A DNA stretch of 64,000 bases from Bradyrhizobium lablabi. Lineage in GTDB: Bacteria; Pseudomonadota; Alphaproteobacteria; Rhizobiales; Xanthobacteraceae. The notes beneath the pieces were generated by a model that saw only the letters and a list, made by a program, of their open reading frames with translations, did no database searches and was not told where the DNA came from. Below, in pieces: positions 15,452 through 24,910 of this stretch; positions within the stretch are counted from its first letter, which is position 1; each line of letters starts with the position of its first letter. The position numbers and the translations under genes are program-made. The stretch covers positions 1 through 64,000 of the forward strand of contig NZ_JAFCJK010000014.1 of NCBI RefSeq assembly GCF_018131005.1. The letters run 5' to 3'.

Positions 15452-17155
15452 ATGACCGTCATCGGCTGGATTCAGATTCTTCTTTTCTGCGCGATCGTGG
15501 TCGCGCTGGTCAAACCGCTCGGCTGGTACATGACCCGCGTGTTCAGCGGCGAGCGCACCTTCCTCTCCCCCGTGCTGCGCCCGATCGAGCGCGGCATCTA
15601 CTGGATCGGCGGCGTCGACGAGCGGCGCGAGCAGCACTGGCTGACCTATACGGTCGCCATGCTGCTCTTCCATGTCGGTGGCTTCTTCATCATTTACGGC
15701 TTGATGCGGCTGCAGGCGCTGCTGCCGTTCAATCCGGCCGGACAATCCGCGGTCGCCGAGGATCTGTCTTTCAATACCGCGATCTCCTTCATCACCAACA
15801 CCAACTGGCAGAATTACGGCGGCGAAAGCACGCTGTCCTACCTCGTCCAGATGCTTGGATTGACCCACCAGAACTTCCTGTCGGCCGCGACCGGCATCGC
15901 GCTGGCGGTGGCGCTGATCCGCGGCTTTGCGCGTTCCTCGGTGCGCACCATCGGCAATTTCTGGGTCGACGTCACGCGCAGCACGCTCTACGTGCTGCTG
16001 CCGATCTGCGTGGTGTATGCGCTGTTCCTGGTGTCGCAGGGCATGCCGCAGACGCTCGGCGCCTATGTCGATGCGACCACGCTGGAGGGCGGCAAGCAGA
16101 CCATCGCGCTCGGGCCGGTGGCCTCGCAGGTTGCGATCAAGATGCTCGGCACCAATGGCGGCGGCTTCTTCAATGCCAACGCCGCGCATCCCTTCGAGAA
16201 CCCCACCGCGTTGTCGAATCTCGTGCAGATGATTTCGATCTTCGCGATCGGGGCGGCAATGACGAACGTGTTCGGCCGCATGGTCGGCAATGAGCGTCAG
16301 GGCTGGGCCATCCTCGCCGTGATGGGCGTGCTGTTCATCGCGGGCGTCACCGTCACCTACTGGGCCGAAGCCAACGGCACCTCGACCCTGGAGGCGTTCG
16401 GTCTGACTGGCGGCAACATGGAGGGCAAGGAGGTCCGCTTCGGCATCGTTGCATCTTCGTTGTTCGCCGTCGTCACCACCGCCGCTTCCTGCGGCGCGGT
16501 CAATGCCATGCACGACAGCTTCACGGCGCTCGGTGGCATGATCCCGTTGATCAACATGCAGCTTGGCGAAGTCATTGTCGGCGGCGTCGGTGCCGGGCTC
16601 TACGGCATGCTGCTGTTCGTCGTGCTGGCGATCTTCGTTGCCGGCCTGATGGTCGGCCGCACGCCGGAATATGTCGGCAAGAAGATCGAGGCGCGCGAGG
16701 TCAAGATGGCGATGCTCGCGATCCTGGTGCTGCCGCTGATGTATCTCGGCTGGACCGCGGTCGCGGTGGTGCTGCCGTCCGCGGTCGCGTCGATGGCCAA
16801 TTCCGGCCCGCATGGCTTCACCGAGGTGCTCTATGCCTTTACCTCGGCGACCGGCAACAACGGCTCGGCGTTCGCAGGGCTTACCGGCAACACCTTCTTC
16901 TACAATCTGACGCTCGCCTCTTCGATGTTCGTCGGCCGTTTCTTCATGATCGTGCCGGCGATGGCGATCGCAGGCTCGCTCGCGGGGAAGAAGTCGATTC
17001 CGCCGTCGGCCGGCACGTTCCCGACCACCGGGGGCCTGTTCGTCGGTCTCGTGGTCGGCGTGATCCTGATCATCGGTGGCCTCACCTTCTTCCCGGCGCT
17101 GGCGCTTGGGCCGATCGTCGAGCACCTCGCGATGAACGTTAACACCCTGTTCTGA
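15452..17155 (+). CDS. kdpA: K+-transporting ATPase subunit KdpA
   Basis: This is the channel-like K+-binding subunit of the Kdp P-type ATPase, 567 residues with about ten membrane helices in four repeats. Selectivity-filter-like loops are visible in SFITNTNWQNYGGES, MLGTNGGGFFNANAAHPFENP, CGAVNAMHDSFTALGG and TSATGNNGSAFAGL. The ATG at 15452 gives the standard MTVIGWIQI N-terminus; the frame is open nine codons further upstream but overlaps the preceding microprotein. Expression is expected under K+ limitation or osmotic upshift through KdpD/KdpE downstream. Confidence 0.97.
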   Translation: MTVIGWIQILLFCAIVVALVKPLGWYMTRVFSGERTFLSPVLRPIERGIYWIGGVDERREQHWLTYTVAMLLFHVGGFFIIYGLMRLQALLPFNPAGQSAVAEDLSFNTAISFITNTNWQNYGGESTLSYLVQMLGLTHQNFLSAATGIALAVALIRGFARSSVRTIGNFWVDVTRSTLYVLLPICVVYALFLVSQGMPQTLGAYVDATTLEGGKQTIALGPVASQVAIKMLGTNGGGFFNANAAHPFENPTALSNLVQMISIFAIGAAMTNVFGRMVGNERQGWAILAVMGVLFIAGVTVTYWAEANGTSTLEAFGLTGGNMEGKEVRFGIVASSLFAVVTTAASCGAVNAMHDSFTALGGMIPLINMQLGEVIVGGVGAGLYGMLLFVVLAIFVAGLMVGRTPEYVGKKIEAREVKMAMLAILVLPLMYLGWTAVAVVLPSAVASMANSGPHGFTEVLYAFTSATGNNGSAFAGLTGNTFFYNLTLASSMFVGRFFMIVPAMAIAGSLAGKKSIPPSAGTFPTTGGLFVGLVVGVILIIGGLTFFPALALGPIVEHLAMNVNTLF

Positions 17156-17179
17156 TCGAACTTGACTGGAGTGACATCC

Positions 17180-19291
<2,112 letters not shown>

Positions 19292-19298
19292 CACAACG

Positions 19299-19378
19299 GT
19301 CATTGCGAGGAGCGAAGCGACGAAGCAATCCATCTCTCCCGCGACACTCATGGATTGCTTCGCTTCGCTCGCAATGAC
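19299..19378. repeat. intergenic palindromic repeat between kdpB and kdpC
   Basis: A left arm beginning CATTGCGAGGAGCGAAGCGA and a right arm ending CTTCGCTCGCAATG form a long imperfect inverted repeat around a central loop of about 18 bases. The pattern (TTGCGAG...GAAGCAATCCAT...ATGGATTGCTTC...GCAATGACG) is a familiar extragenic palindrome of Bradyrhizobium-type genomes. Here it sits inside an operon, so it could form an mRNA structure affecting kdpC relative to kdpAB. Confidence 0.75.
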
Positions 19379-19401
19379 GAAATAGTCTTAGGAGATACAT
19401 C

Positions 19402-20007
19402 ATGCTTCGCGAAATTCGTCCCGCCATCATCGTCCTGGTCGTGCTGACCGCGATCACGGGCCTCGCCTATCCGCTCGCCATCACGGGGATCGCCGGCGTC
19501 ATCTTCCCGAACCAGGCGAAGGGTAGCCTGATCGAGAAGGACGGCAAGGTGGTCGGCTCCGCCCTGATCGGGCAGGAGTTCAAGGAGGATAAATACTTCC
19601 ATGGCCGGCCGTCCGCGACGCTCGCGCCCGATCCGAACGACTCGAGCAAGACGGTATCGTCGCCCTATAACGCGGCCAATTCCGGCGGCTCCAATCTCGG
19701 TCCGACCAGCAAGGCGCTGAACGACCGGATCAAGGAGGATGTCGAGAAGCTGAAGACCGAGAACCCGTCGGCGTCGGTGCCGATCGATCTCGTCACGACC
19801 TCCGGCAGCGGGCTCGATCCGGACATCTCTCCTGACGCCGCGCTCTTCCAGGTACCGCGAGTCGCCAAGGCACGGAACATGTCCGAGGACGCGGTTCGCC
19901 AGCTCGTGACGCGGAATACGCAGGGCCGGTTCGCCGGCATCCTGGGCGAGCCGCGCGTTAACGTTCTTGCGCTCAACCTGGCGCTGGATGGGGCGAGCGC
20001 GAATTAG
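19402..20007 (+). CDS. kdpC: K+-transporting ATPase subunit KdpC
   Basis: The product has 201 residues, with one N-terminal membrane helix (AIIVLVVLTAITGLAYPLAI) and a periplasmic domain. Family blocks include GSALIGQEF, YFHGRPSA, SSPYNAANSGGSNLGPTS, VTTSGSGLDPDISPDAA and the C-terminal LGEPRVNVLALNLAL. KdpC is needed for assembly and high affinity of the complex. The ATG at 19402 follows an AGGAGATA site. The separation of 110 bases from kdpB is unusually large because of the inserted repeat. Confidence 0.96.
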   Translation: MLREIRPAIIVLVVLTAITGLAYPLAITGIAGVIFPNQAKGSLIEKDGKVVGSALIGQEFKEDKYFHGRPSATLAPDPNDSSKTVSSPYNAANSGGSNLGPTSKALNDRIKEDVEKLKTENPSASVPIDLVTTSGSGLDPDISPDAALFQVPRVAKARNMSEDAVRQLVTRNTQGRFAGILGEPRVNVLALNLALDGASAN

Positions 20008-20046
20008 GGGAGTAGGCTGCACCTGCCGGGATGACTATATTGCCTT

Positions 20047-22761
20047 ATGGCCAATCAGCGCCGCGACCTTGAGAAACGACCTTCACCAGATGCGCTGCTC
20101 GAGGCCGCGCGTCGCGAGACCGATCGTTCGGGGCGGCTGAAGATCTTCATCGGCGCCGCTCCCGGCGTCGGCAAGACCTACGAAATGCTGCAAAGCGCGC
20201 ACGCCCGCCTCAAGGCGGGCGTCGACGTCGTGGTCGGCATCGTCGAAACCCACGGGCGGGCGGAGACCGAGGCACTTCTGAAAGGCCTCGAGGTGATCCC
20301 GCGGAAACGGCTGATCTACCGCGACCAGACGCTTGAGGAGATGGACCTCGACGCCCTGATCGTGAGGCGTCCGCAGCTCGCACTGGTGGACGAGCTTGCC
20401 CATACCAATGCGCCGGGCAGCCGGCATCCCAAGCGTTATCTCGATGTCGAGGAGCTGCTGTCGCAAGGCATCGACGTCTACACCGCGATCAATATCCAGC
20501 ATATCGAAAGCCTGAACGATGTGGTCGCGCAGATCACCCATGTGCGGGTCCGCGAGACCGTGCCGGACTCGGTGATCGATCGCGCCGACGCCATCGAGCT
20601 GATTGACCTCACGCCAGACGACCTGATCCAGCGGCTGAAGGAGGGCAAGGTCTACGTCTCCAAGCAAGCCGAACGGGCGCTGGAGCATTATTTCTCGCCG
20701 GGCAATCTGACGGCGCTGCGCGAGCTCGCGCTGCGGCGCACCGCCGAGCGGGTGGACGAGCAGCTGCTTACCCATATGCAGGCCAACGCGATCGCCGGTC
20801 CCTGGGCGGCCGGCGAGCGCATCCTGGTATGTCTGAGTGAAGATCCGCGCGCGGCCGGCCTCGTTCGCTACACCAAGCGCCTGTCCGACCGGCTGCATGC
20901 ACCGTGGACCGCCATCAGCATCGAAACCCGCCGCAGCCTGCAACTCTCGGACGAGCAGCGCGACCGCCTCGCCGACACGATGCGGCTTGCCGAGGCGCTC
21001 GGCGGTGAGGCGCTGACCATTCCCGGCGTCGGGCGCCGCATCGCTGACGACATCATCAACTTCGCCCAGGCCAACAACGTCACGCAGATCATCATCGGCA
21101 AATCGACGCGCTCGCGCTGGTTCGAGCTGACGCGCGGCTCGGTCGTGCATGAACTGGTACGCCGCGCCGGCAATATCAGCGTCAACGTGATCGCCGGTGA
21201 CGAGCAGCCGGTGGGCAAGGCGCCGGTGCAGACGGCCCGGCGGCCGGAGCCATTCAATCCGCGGCCCTATTTGATGTCGCTGCTATTGACCGCGATCGGA
21301 CTCGGCGCGGCTGTGCTGATCCGTCCTGTCTTCGGCGTCGAGAACGTCGACCTGATGTTCCTCACCGCGGTCGTCGGGACCGCGGTGCGGTACGGGCTGT
21401 GGCCGTCGCTGCTCGCAAGCGTCGCCGCCTCGCTGTGCTACAATTTCTTCTTCCTGCCGCCGGTCTACACATTCACCATCACCGACCCGACCAACATCGC
21501 GGCGTTCTTCTTCTTCATGCTGATCGCGCTGCTTGTCTCCAACGTCGCGGCGCGCGTGCGCACGCAGGCGGACACCGCGATCGTGCGGGTGCGCACCACC
21601 GAGTCGCTTTATGCCTTCAGCCGCAAGCTCGCGGGCACCGCCACGCTCGACGACGTGCTGTGGGCGACCGCTTATCAGACCGCGCTGATGCTGAAGGTGC
21701 GCGTGGTGCTGCTGCTGCCGGAAGATGGCGTGCTGACCGTCAAGGCGGGCTACCCGCCGGAGGACGAGCTCGACCAGGCCGACCTCGCGGCGGCGAACTG
21801 GGCCTGGGGGAATGACCGCCCGGCGGGCCGCGGCTCCGATACCCTGCCGGGCGCCAAACGATTGTTCCTGCCGATGCGCACCGGCCGTGGCCCGATCGGG
21901 GTGATCGGCATCGACGACGACCGGACCGGGCCGCTGCTGACGCCCGACCAGCGCCGGCTCCTGGATGCGCTGGTCGACCAGGGCGCGCTCGCGATCGAAC
22001 GCGTGCTGTTGGTCGAGGACATGGACCGCGTCAAGCGCACGGTCGAGTCGGATCGCCTGCGTGGCGCGCTGCTCACCTCGATTTCGCACGACCTCAAGAC
22101 GCCGCTCGCCTCCGTGCTCGGCGCTGCCTCGACCTTGCGCGACCTCGGGTCTGATCTCTCCGACGCGCAGAAGCACGACCTGCTGGCAACCGTGATCGAC
22201 GAGTCCGAGCGGCTGAACCGCTTCATCGCCAACCTGCTCGATATGACCAAACTGGAATCCGGCGCGATCGTGCCGAATACCGCGCGGCATGATGTTGGCG
22301 AGATCGTCGGCAGTGCGTTGCGGCGCGCCGCCAAGATCCTCGTTCGCCACAAGGTGACGCTGGAACTTGCGGCTGACCTGCCGATGTTGGAGCTCGACGC
22401 CGTGCTGTTCGAGCAGGTGCTGTTCAACTTGCTGGACAACGCCGCGAAATACGCGCCATCCGACACCACGATCTCGATCCGCGGCATCCGCGATCGCGAC
22501 ACGTTCGTGCTGCAGATCATGGACGAAGGTAACGGCATTCCTGCCGCCGAGCTGGAGAGCGTCTTCGATAAGTTCTACCGCGCCGAAAAGGGCGACCATG
22601 TCCGCCCCGGCACCGGGCTTGGTCTGGCGATCTCCCGCGGCTTCGTCGAGGCGATGCGCGGCACGATTTCTGCGGCGAACCGCGCCGATCGGAGCGGAGC
22701 CGTCATCATCATCCGGCTGCCCATCCCGGTTGACTCCAATGCGTTGGATACTGCTGCATGA
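20047..22761 (+). CDS. kdpD: osmosensitive K+ channel histidine kinase KdpD
   Basis: This is a 904-residue sensor kinase. The N-terminal KdpD domain carries the P-loop GAAPGVGKTYEML and DELAHTNAPGSRHPKR, followed by a universal-stress-protein-like domain (residues about 250-370). Four membrane helices (about 405-510) come next, then a GAF-like domain, the HisKA phosphoacceptor His681 in SISHDLKTPLASV, and the ATPase domain (NLLDNAAKYAP, GTGLGLAISRGF). KdpD senses K+ and ionic strength and phosphorylates KdpE. It follows kdpC by 39 bases and overlaps kdpE by four. Confidence 0.97.
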   Translation: MANQRRDLEKRPSPDALLEAARRETDRSGRLKIFIGAAPGVGKTYEMLQSAHARLKAGVDVVVGIVETHGRAETEALLKGLEVIPRKRLIYRDQTLEEMDLDALIVRRPQLALVDELAHTNAPGSRHPKRYLDVEELLSQGIDVYTAINIQHIESLNDVVAQITHVRVRETVPDSVIDRADAIELIDLTPDDLIQRLKEGKVYVSKQAERALEHYFSPGNLTALRELALRRTAERVDEQLLTHMQANAIAGPWAAGERILVCLSEDPRAAGLVRYTKRLSDRLHAPWTAISIETRRSLQLSDEQRDRLADTMRLAEALGGEALTIPGVGRRIADDIINFAQANNVTQIIIGKSTRSRWFELTRGSVVHELVRRAGNISVNVIAGDEQPVGKAPVQTARRPEPFNPRPYLMSLLLTAIGLGAAVLIRPVFGVENVDLMFLTAVVGTAVRYGLWPSLLASVAASLCYNFFFLPPVYTFTITDPTNIAAFFFFMLIALLVSNVAARVRTQADTAIVRVRTTESLYAFSRKLAGTATLDDVLWATAYQTALMLKVRVVLLLPEDGVLTVKAGYPPEDELDQADLAAANWAWGNDRPAGRGSDTLPGAKRLFLPMRTGRGPIGVIGIDDDRTGPLLTPDQRRLLDALVDQGALAIERVLLVEDMDRVKRTVESDRLRGALLTSISHDLKTPLASVLGAASTLRDLGSDLSDAQKHDLLATVIDESERLNRFIANLLDMTKLESGAIVPNTARHDVGEIVGSALRRAAKILVRHKVTLELAADLPMLELDAVLFEQVLFNLLDNAAKYAPSDTTISIRGIRDRDTFVLQIMDEGNGIPAAELESVFDKFYRAEKGDHVRPGTGLGLAISRGFVEAMRGTISAANRADRSGAVIIIRLPIPVDSNALDTAA

Positions 22762-23447
22762 ACGCGACACCCATTAAGGTCCTTGTCATCGACGACGAAC
22801 CGCCGATCCGCAAATTGCTCCGCATGGGGTTGAGCACGCAAGGCTATGACATCCTCGAGGCCTCCAGCGGCAAGATAGCGCTGGAGATGCTCGCGGAAGC
22901 GCCGGCCTTGATCATCCTCGATCTGGGATTGCCCGATATCCAGGGCCACGATCTCCTGCGCATGATCCGCGGCCGCAACGAGAGCGTTCCGATCGTCGTG
23001 CTGTCGAGCCGCGGCGACGAGGCCGGCAAGGTTGAGGCACTCGATCTCGGCGCTGACGACTATCTCACCAAGCCTTTCGGTATGGACGAACTGCTGGCGC
23101 GGCTGCGCGCCGCGCTCCGGCACCAGCTGCAGGTGCAGGGTGAACGGCCGGTATTCCGCGCAGGCGACCTCTCGGTCGATCTGGTGCGCCGGATCGTCAA
23201 GGTCGGCGACAGGGAGATCAAATTGTCTCCAAAGGAGTACGATCTGCTGCGCGTGCTCGTGCAGCATGCCGGCAAGGTGCTGACGCACCGATTCCTGCTG
23301 AAGGAATTGTGGGATGAGCTCACGGACGCGCAGTATCTGCGCGTCTATGTGCGCCAGCTTCGCCAGAAGATCGAATCCGATCCGGAGCGTCCGCAATTCG
23401 TGCTGACAGAGACAGGCATCGGCTATCGCCTGCGGGCGGCCGACTGA
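22758..23447 (+). CDS. kdpE: two-component response regulator KdpE
   Basis: The product has 229 residues with an N-terminal receiver domain (IDDEPP acidic pocket, phosphoacceptor Asp55 in LDLGLPD, and the conserved Lys in DYLTKPF). A C-terminal OmpR/PhoB winged helix follows, with KLSPKEYDLLRVLVQHAGKV and YVRQLRQKIE. It activates transcription of kdp when phosphorylated by KdpD. Start and kdpD stop overlap as ATGA. Confidence 0.96.
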   Translation: MNATPIKVLVIDDEPPIRKLLRMGLSTQGYDILEASSGKIALEMLAEAPALIILDLGLPDIQGHDLLRMIRGRNESVPIVVLSSRGDEAGKVEALDLGADDYLTKPFGMDELLARLRAALRHQLQVQGERPVFRAGDLSVDLVRRIVKVGDREIKLSPKEYDLLRVLVQHAGKVLTHRFLLKELWDELTDAQYLRVYVRQLRQKIESDPERPQFVLTETGIGYRLRAAD

Positions 23448-23495
23448 TGGCAAGTCCTCGATCCGGACGATGACGGCAACGCGGAACTTTCGCCA

Positions 23496-23522
23496 CCGGT
23501 GAGGATTACATTCCCTCACCGG
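23496..23522 (+). promoter_or_regulatory. inverted repeat in the leader of the DUF6496 gene
   Basis: CCGGTGAGG (23496-23504) and CCTCACCGG (23514-23522) form a perfect 9-bp stem with a nine-base loop. The right arm runs into the ribosome-binding site GGGAGAGAG, so the hairpin could limit translation of the next gene; it could also end the kdp transcript. A GGAAC at 23483-23487 followed after 16 bases by GATT is at best a weak general-stress promoter. Confidence 0.4.
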
Positions 23523-23532
23523 GAGAGAGATC

Positions 23533-23760
23533 ATGGCACGAAAATATTCGAGAAAGGCCTCGGCCGACGTTGAACGCGCGATGAAGAAGCGCAAGGCCGG
23601 GACGTTGCGAAGCGGACGCTCCAAGAAGAAAGTGAAGAGCCGCAAGCAGGCCATTGCCATCGGCCTGTCCGAGGCAAGGGCCAAGGGACGGAAGGTGCCG
23701 AAGAAGGGTGCCAAGAAACGGAAGACTGCGAAGAAGCGCAAGACCGCGAAGAAGCGGTGA
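23533..23760 (+). CDS. DUF6496-type lysine-rich small protein
   Basis: The product has 75 residues and is extremely basic. The N-terminal part MARKYSRKASADVERAMKKR and the block RSGRSKKKVKSRKQAIAIGL match the DUF6496 family. The C-terminus is a run of Lys/Arg/Ala repeats (KKRKTA twice) like a histone H1 tail. Nucleic-acid binding is likely from charge alone. It lies between kdpE and the NHEJ genes with its own strong ribosome-binding site. Confidence 0.85.
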   Translation: MARKYSRKASADVERAMKKRKAGTLRSGRSKKKVKSRKQAIAIGLSEARAKGRKVPKKGAKKRKTAKKRKTAKKR

Positions 23761-23775
23761 GGCGCGGAGGCGGCC

Positions 23776-23908
23776 GTCGTTGCGAGGAGCTCGCGACAAA
23801 ATTGCAGAAGCAATTTTGCGCTGAGGCGACGAAGCAATTCCGACCGCCCATGCGGAGAGATGGATTGCTTCCGCCTTCCGCCATGGCTATCGCCGCGATC
23901 GTAATGAC
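23776..23908. repeat. degenerate extragenic palindrome with nested hairpin
   Basis: The flanks (GTCGTTGCGAGGAGC at the left, GTAATGACGG at the right, and GAAGCAATTCC / GGATTGCTTCC inside) match the palindrome between kdpB and kdpC. This copy carries an extra perfect hairpin, AAAATTGC-N4-GCAATTTT (23798-23817), in its left half. It lies between two convergent genes and may act as their shared terminator. Confidence 0.65.
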
Positions 23909-23913
23909 GGGAG

Positions 23914-24795
23914 TTAACCCGCCTTGCGCGAGCTCGCGCCTGAGCGATGCGCCCTTTTTGCACGGCGATGCGAGGTCTGGCGGCGCGCGGTGGACCTCGA
24001 CCGACGCGCGTTGCTCCTGCCCTTCAGGCTCTGCTTCAAGGCATCCATCAGGCTGACAACGTTATCCCGCTTCTCCTCGCGCTCGGCGACCTTAACCGGC
24101 TTGCCGGTAGCCTTGCGGCGGACCAACGCCTTCAGCGCGGTCTCGTACTTGTCCTTGAACTCGGATGGGTCGAAATGCCCGGCCTTGGTGTCGAGGATGT
24201 GACCGGCCAACTCGATCATGTCCTTCGAGATCTTCGGGCTCTTGATGTCGTCGAAATAGTCGCTCTCGTCACGCACCTCGTAAGGGTAGCGCAGGGTGGT
24301 GCCGAGCAGGCCCTTGCCGAGCGGCTCGATCGCGACCACGTGCTCGCGATTGGTCAGAACGATCCGCGCCAGCGCGACGCGATCCTGGTCCTTCATGGCA
24401 TCGCGGATCACGGCAAACGCGTCGACGCCCGCCTTGCCGTCGGGTCGGATGTAATAGGGGCGGTCGAGATAGCGCTTGTCGATCTCGCCCGCCGGCACGA
24501 AGCTGTCGATGTCGATCGTGTGGTTGCTCTCGATCTGGACGGCGTCGAGTTCGTCCTTGTCGATCTCGACATACTCACCCTTTCGCAGTTCGTAACCGCG
24601 GCCCTTCTGGTCGCCTTCGACGACGTCGCCGGTCTCGGCGTCGACCATCTGCTGCTTCAGCCGGTTTCCGGTGTCCCGATTGATCATGTGGAAACGGGTC
24701 TTCTCGACCGAGGTCGAGGCCGGGTAGAGCGCCACCGGGCATGACACTAGCGAAAGCTTGAGCGTGCCTTTCCAATAGGCGCGGGGAGCGGCCAT
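23914..24795 (-). CDS. ku: non-homologous end-joining protein Ku
   Basis: The product has 293 residues. The bacterial Ku core is recognised from MAAPRAYWKGTLKLSLVSCPVAL, RFHMINRDTGNR, KGYELRKGEYVEI-like (RGYELRKGEYVEI), YYIRPDGKAG, and YEVRDESDYFD. The C-terminal 40 residues are Lys/Arg-rich, as in Ku variants whose tail binds DNA. The ring-shaped dimer binds double-strand ends and recruits LigD. The ATG at 24795 fits the family; 46 open codons upstream lie in the promoter region and look non-coding. It is divergent from ligD across a short spacer with two overlapping promoter-like sequences. Confidence 0.96.
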   Translation of the reverse strand: MAAPRAYWKGTLKLSLVSCPVALYPASTSVEKTRFHMINRDTGNRLKQQMVDAETGDVVEGDQKGRGYELRKGEYVEIDKDELDAVQIESNHTIDIDSFVPAGEIDKRYLDRPYYIRPDGKAGVDAFAVIRDAMKDQDRVALARIVLTNREHVVAIEPLGKGLLGTTLRYPYEVRDESDYFDDIKSPKISKDMIELAGHILDTKAGHFDPSEFKDKYETALKALVRRKATGKPVKVAEREEKRDNVVSLMDALKQSLKGRSNARRSRSTARRQTSHRRAKRAHRSGASSRKAG

Positions 24796-24820
24796 GATCG
24801 TCTCCAAACAGCTTGAGTTT

Positions 24821-24845
24821 GGAACTTGAACGGATACCGTGGGTT
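24821..24845 (+). promoter_or_regulatory. EcfG-type promoter candidate for ligD
   Basis: GGAAC (24821-24825), 16 bases, then GGTT (24842-24845), one mismatch from the general-stress consensus GGAAC-N16/17-CGTT. It reads toward ligD, whose start is 66 bases further. It overlaps the ku promoter candidate almost completely. Confidence 0.55.
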
Positions 24846-24853
24846 TTGGTTCC
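24829..24853 (-). promoter_or_regulatory. EcfG-type promoter candidate for ku
   Basis: On the minus strand GGAAC (24853-24849), 16 bases, then CGTT (24832-24829): a full match to the general-stress consensus, starting 34 bases upstream of the ku ATG. In Sinorhizobium one ku gene is known to be controlled by the equivalent sigma factor RpoE2, which supports the reading. Confidence 0.65.
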
Positions 24854-24910
24854 TGACGGCCGCAGCAGCGGCAGTCGTCGTTTGCGTCGAGCTTGCGGAG
24901 AGGCTTGCAC

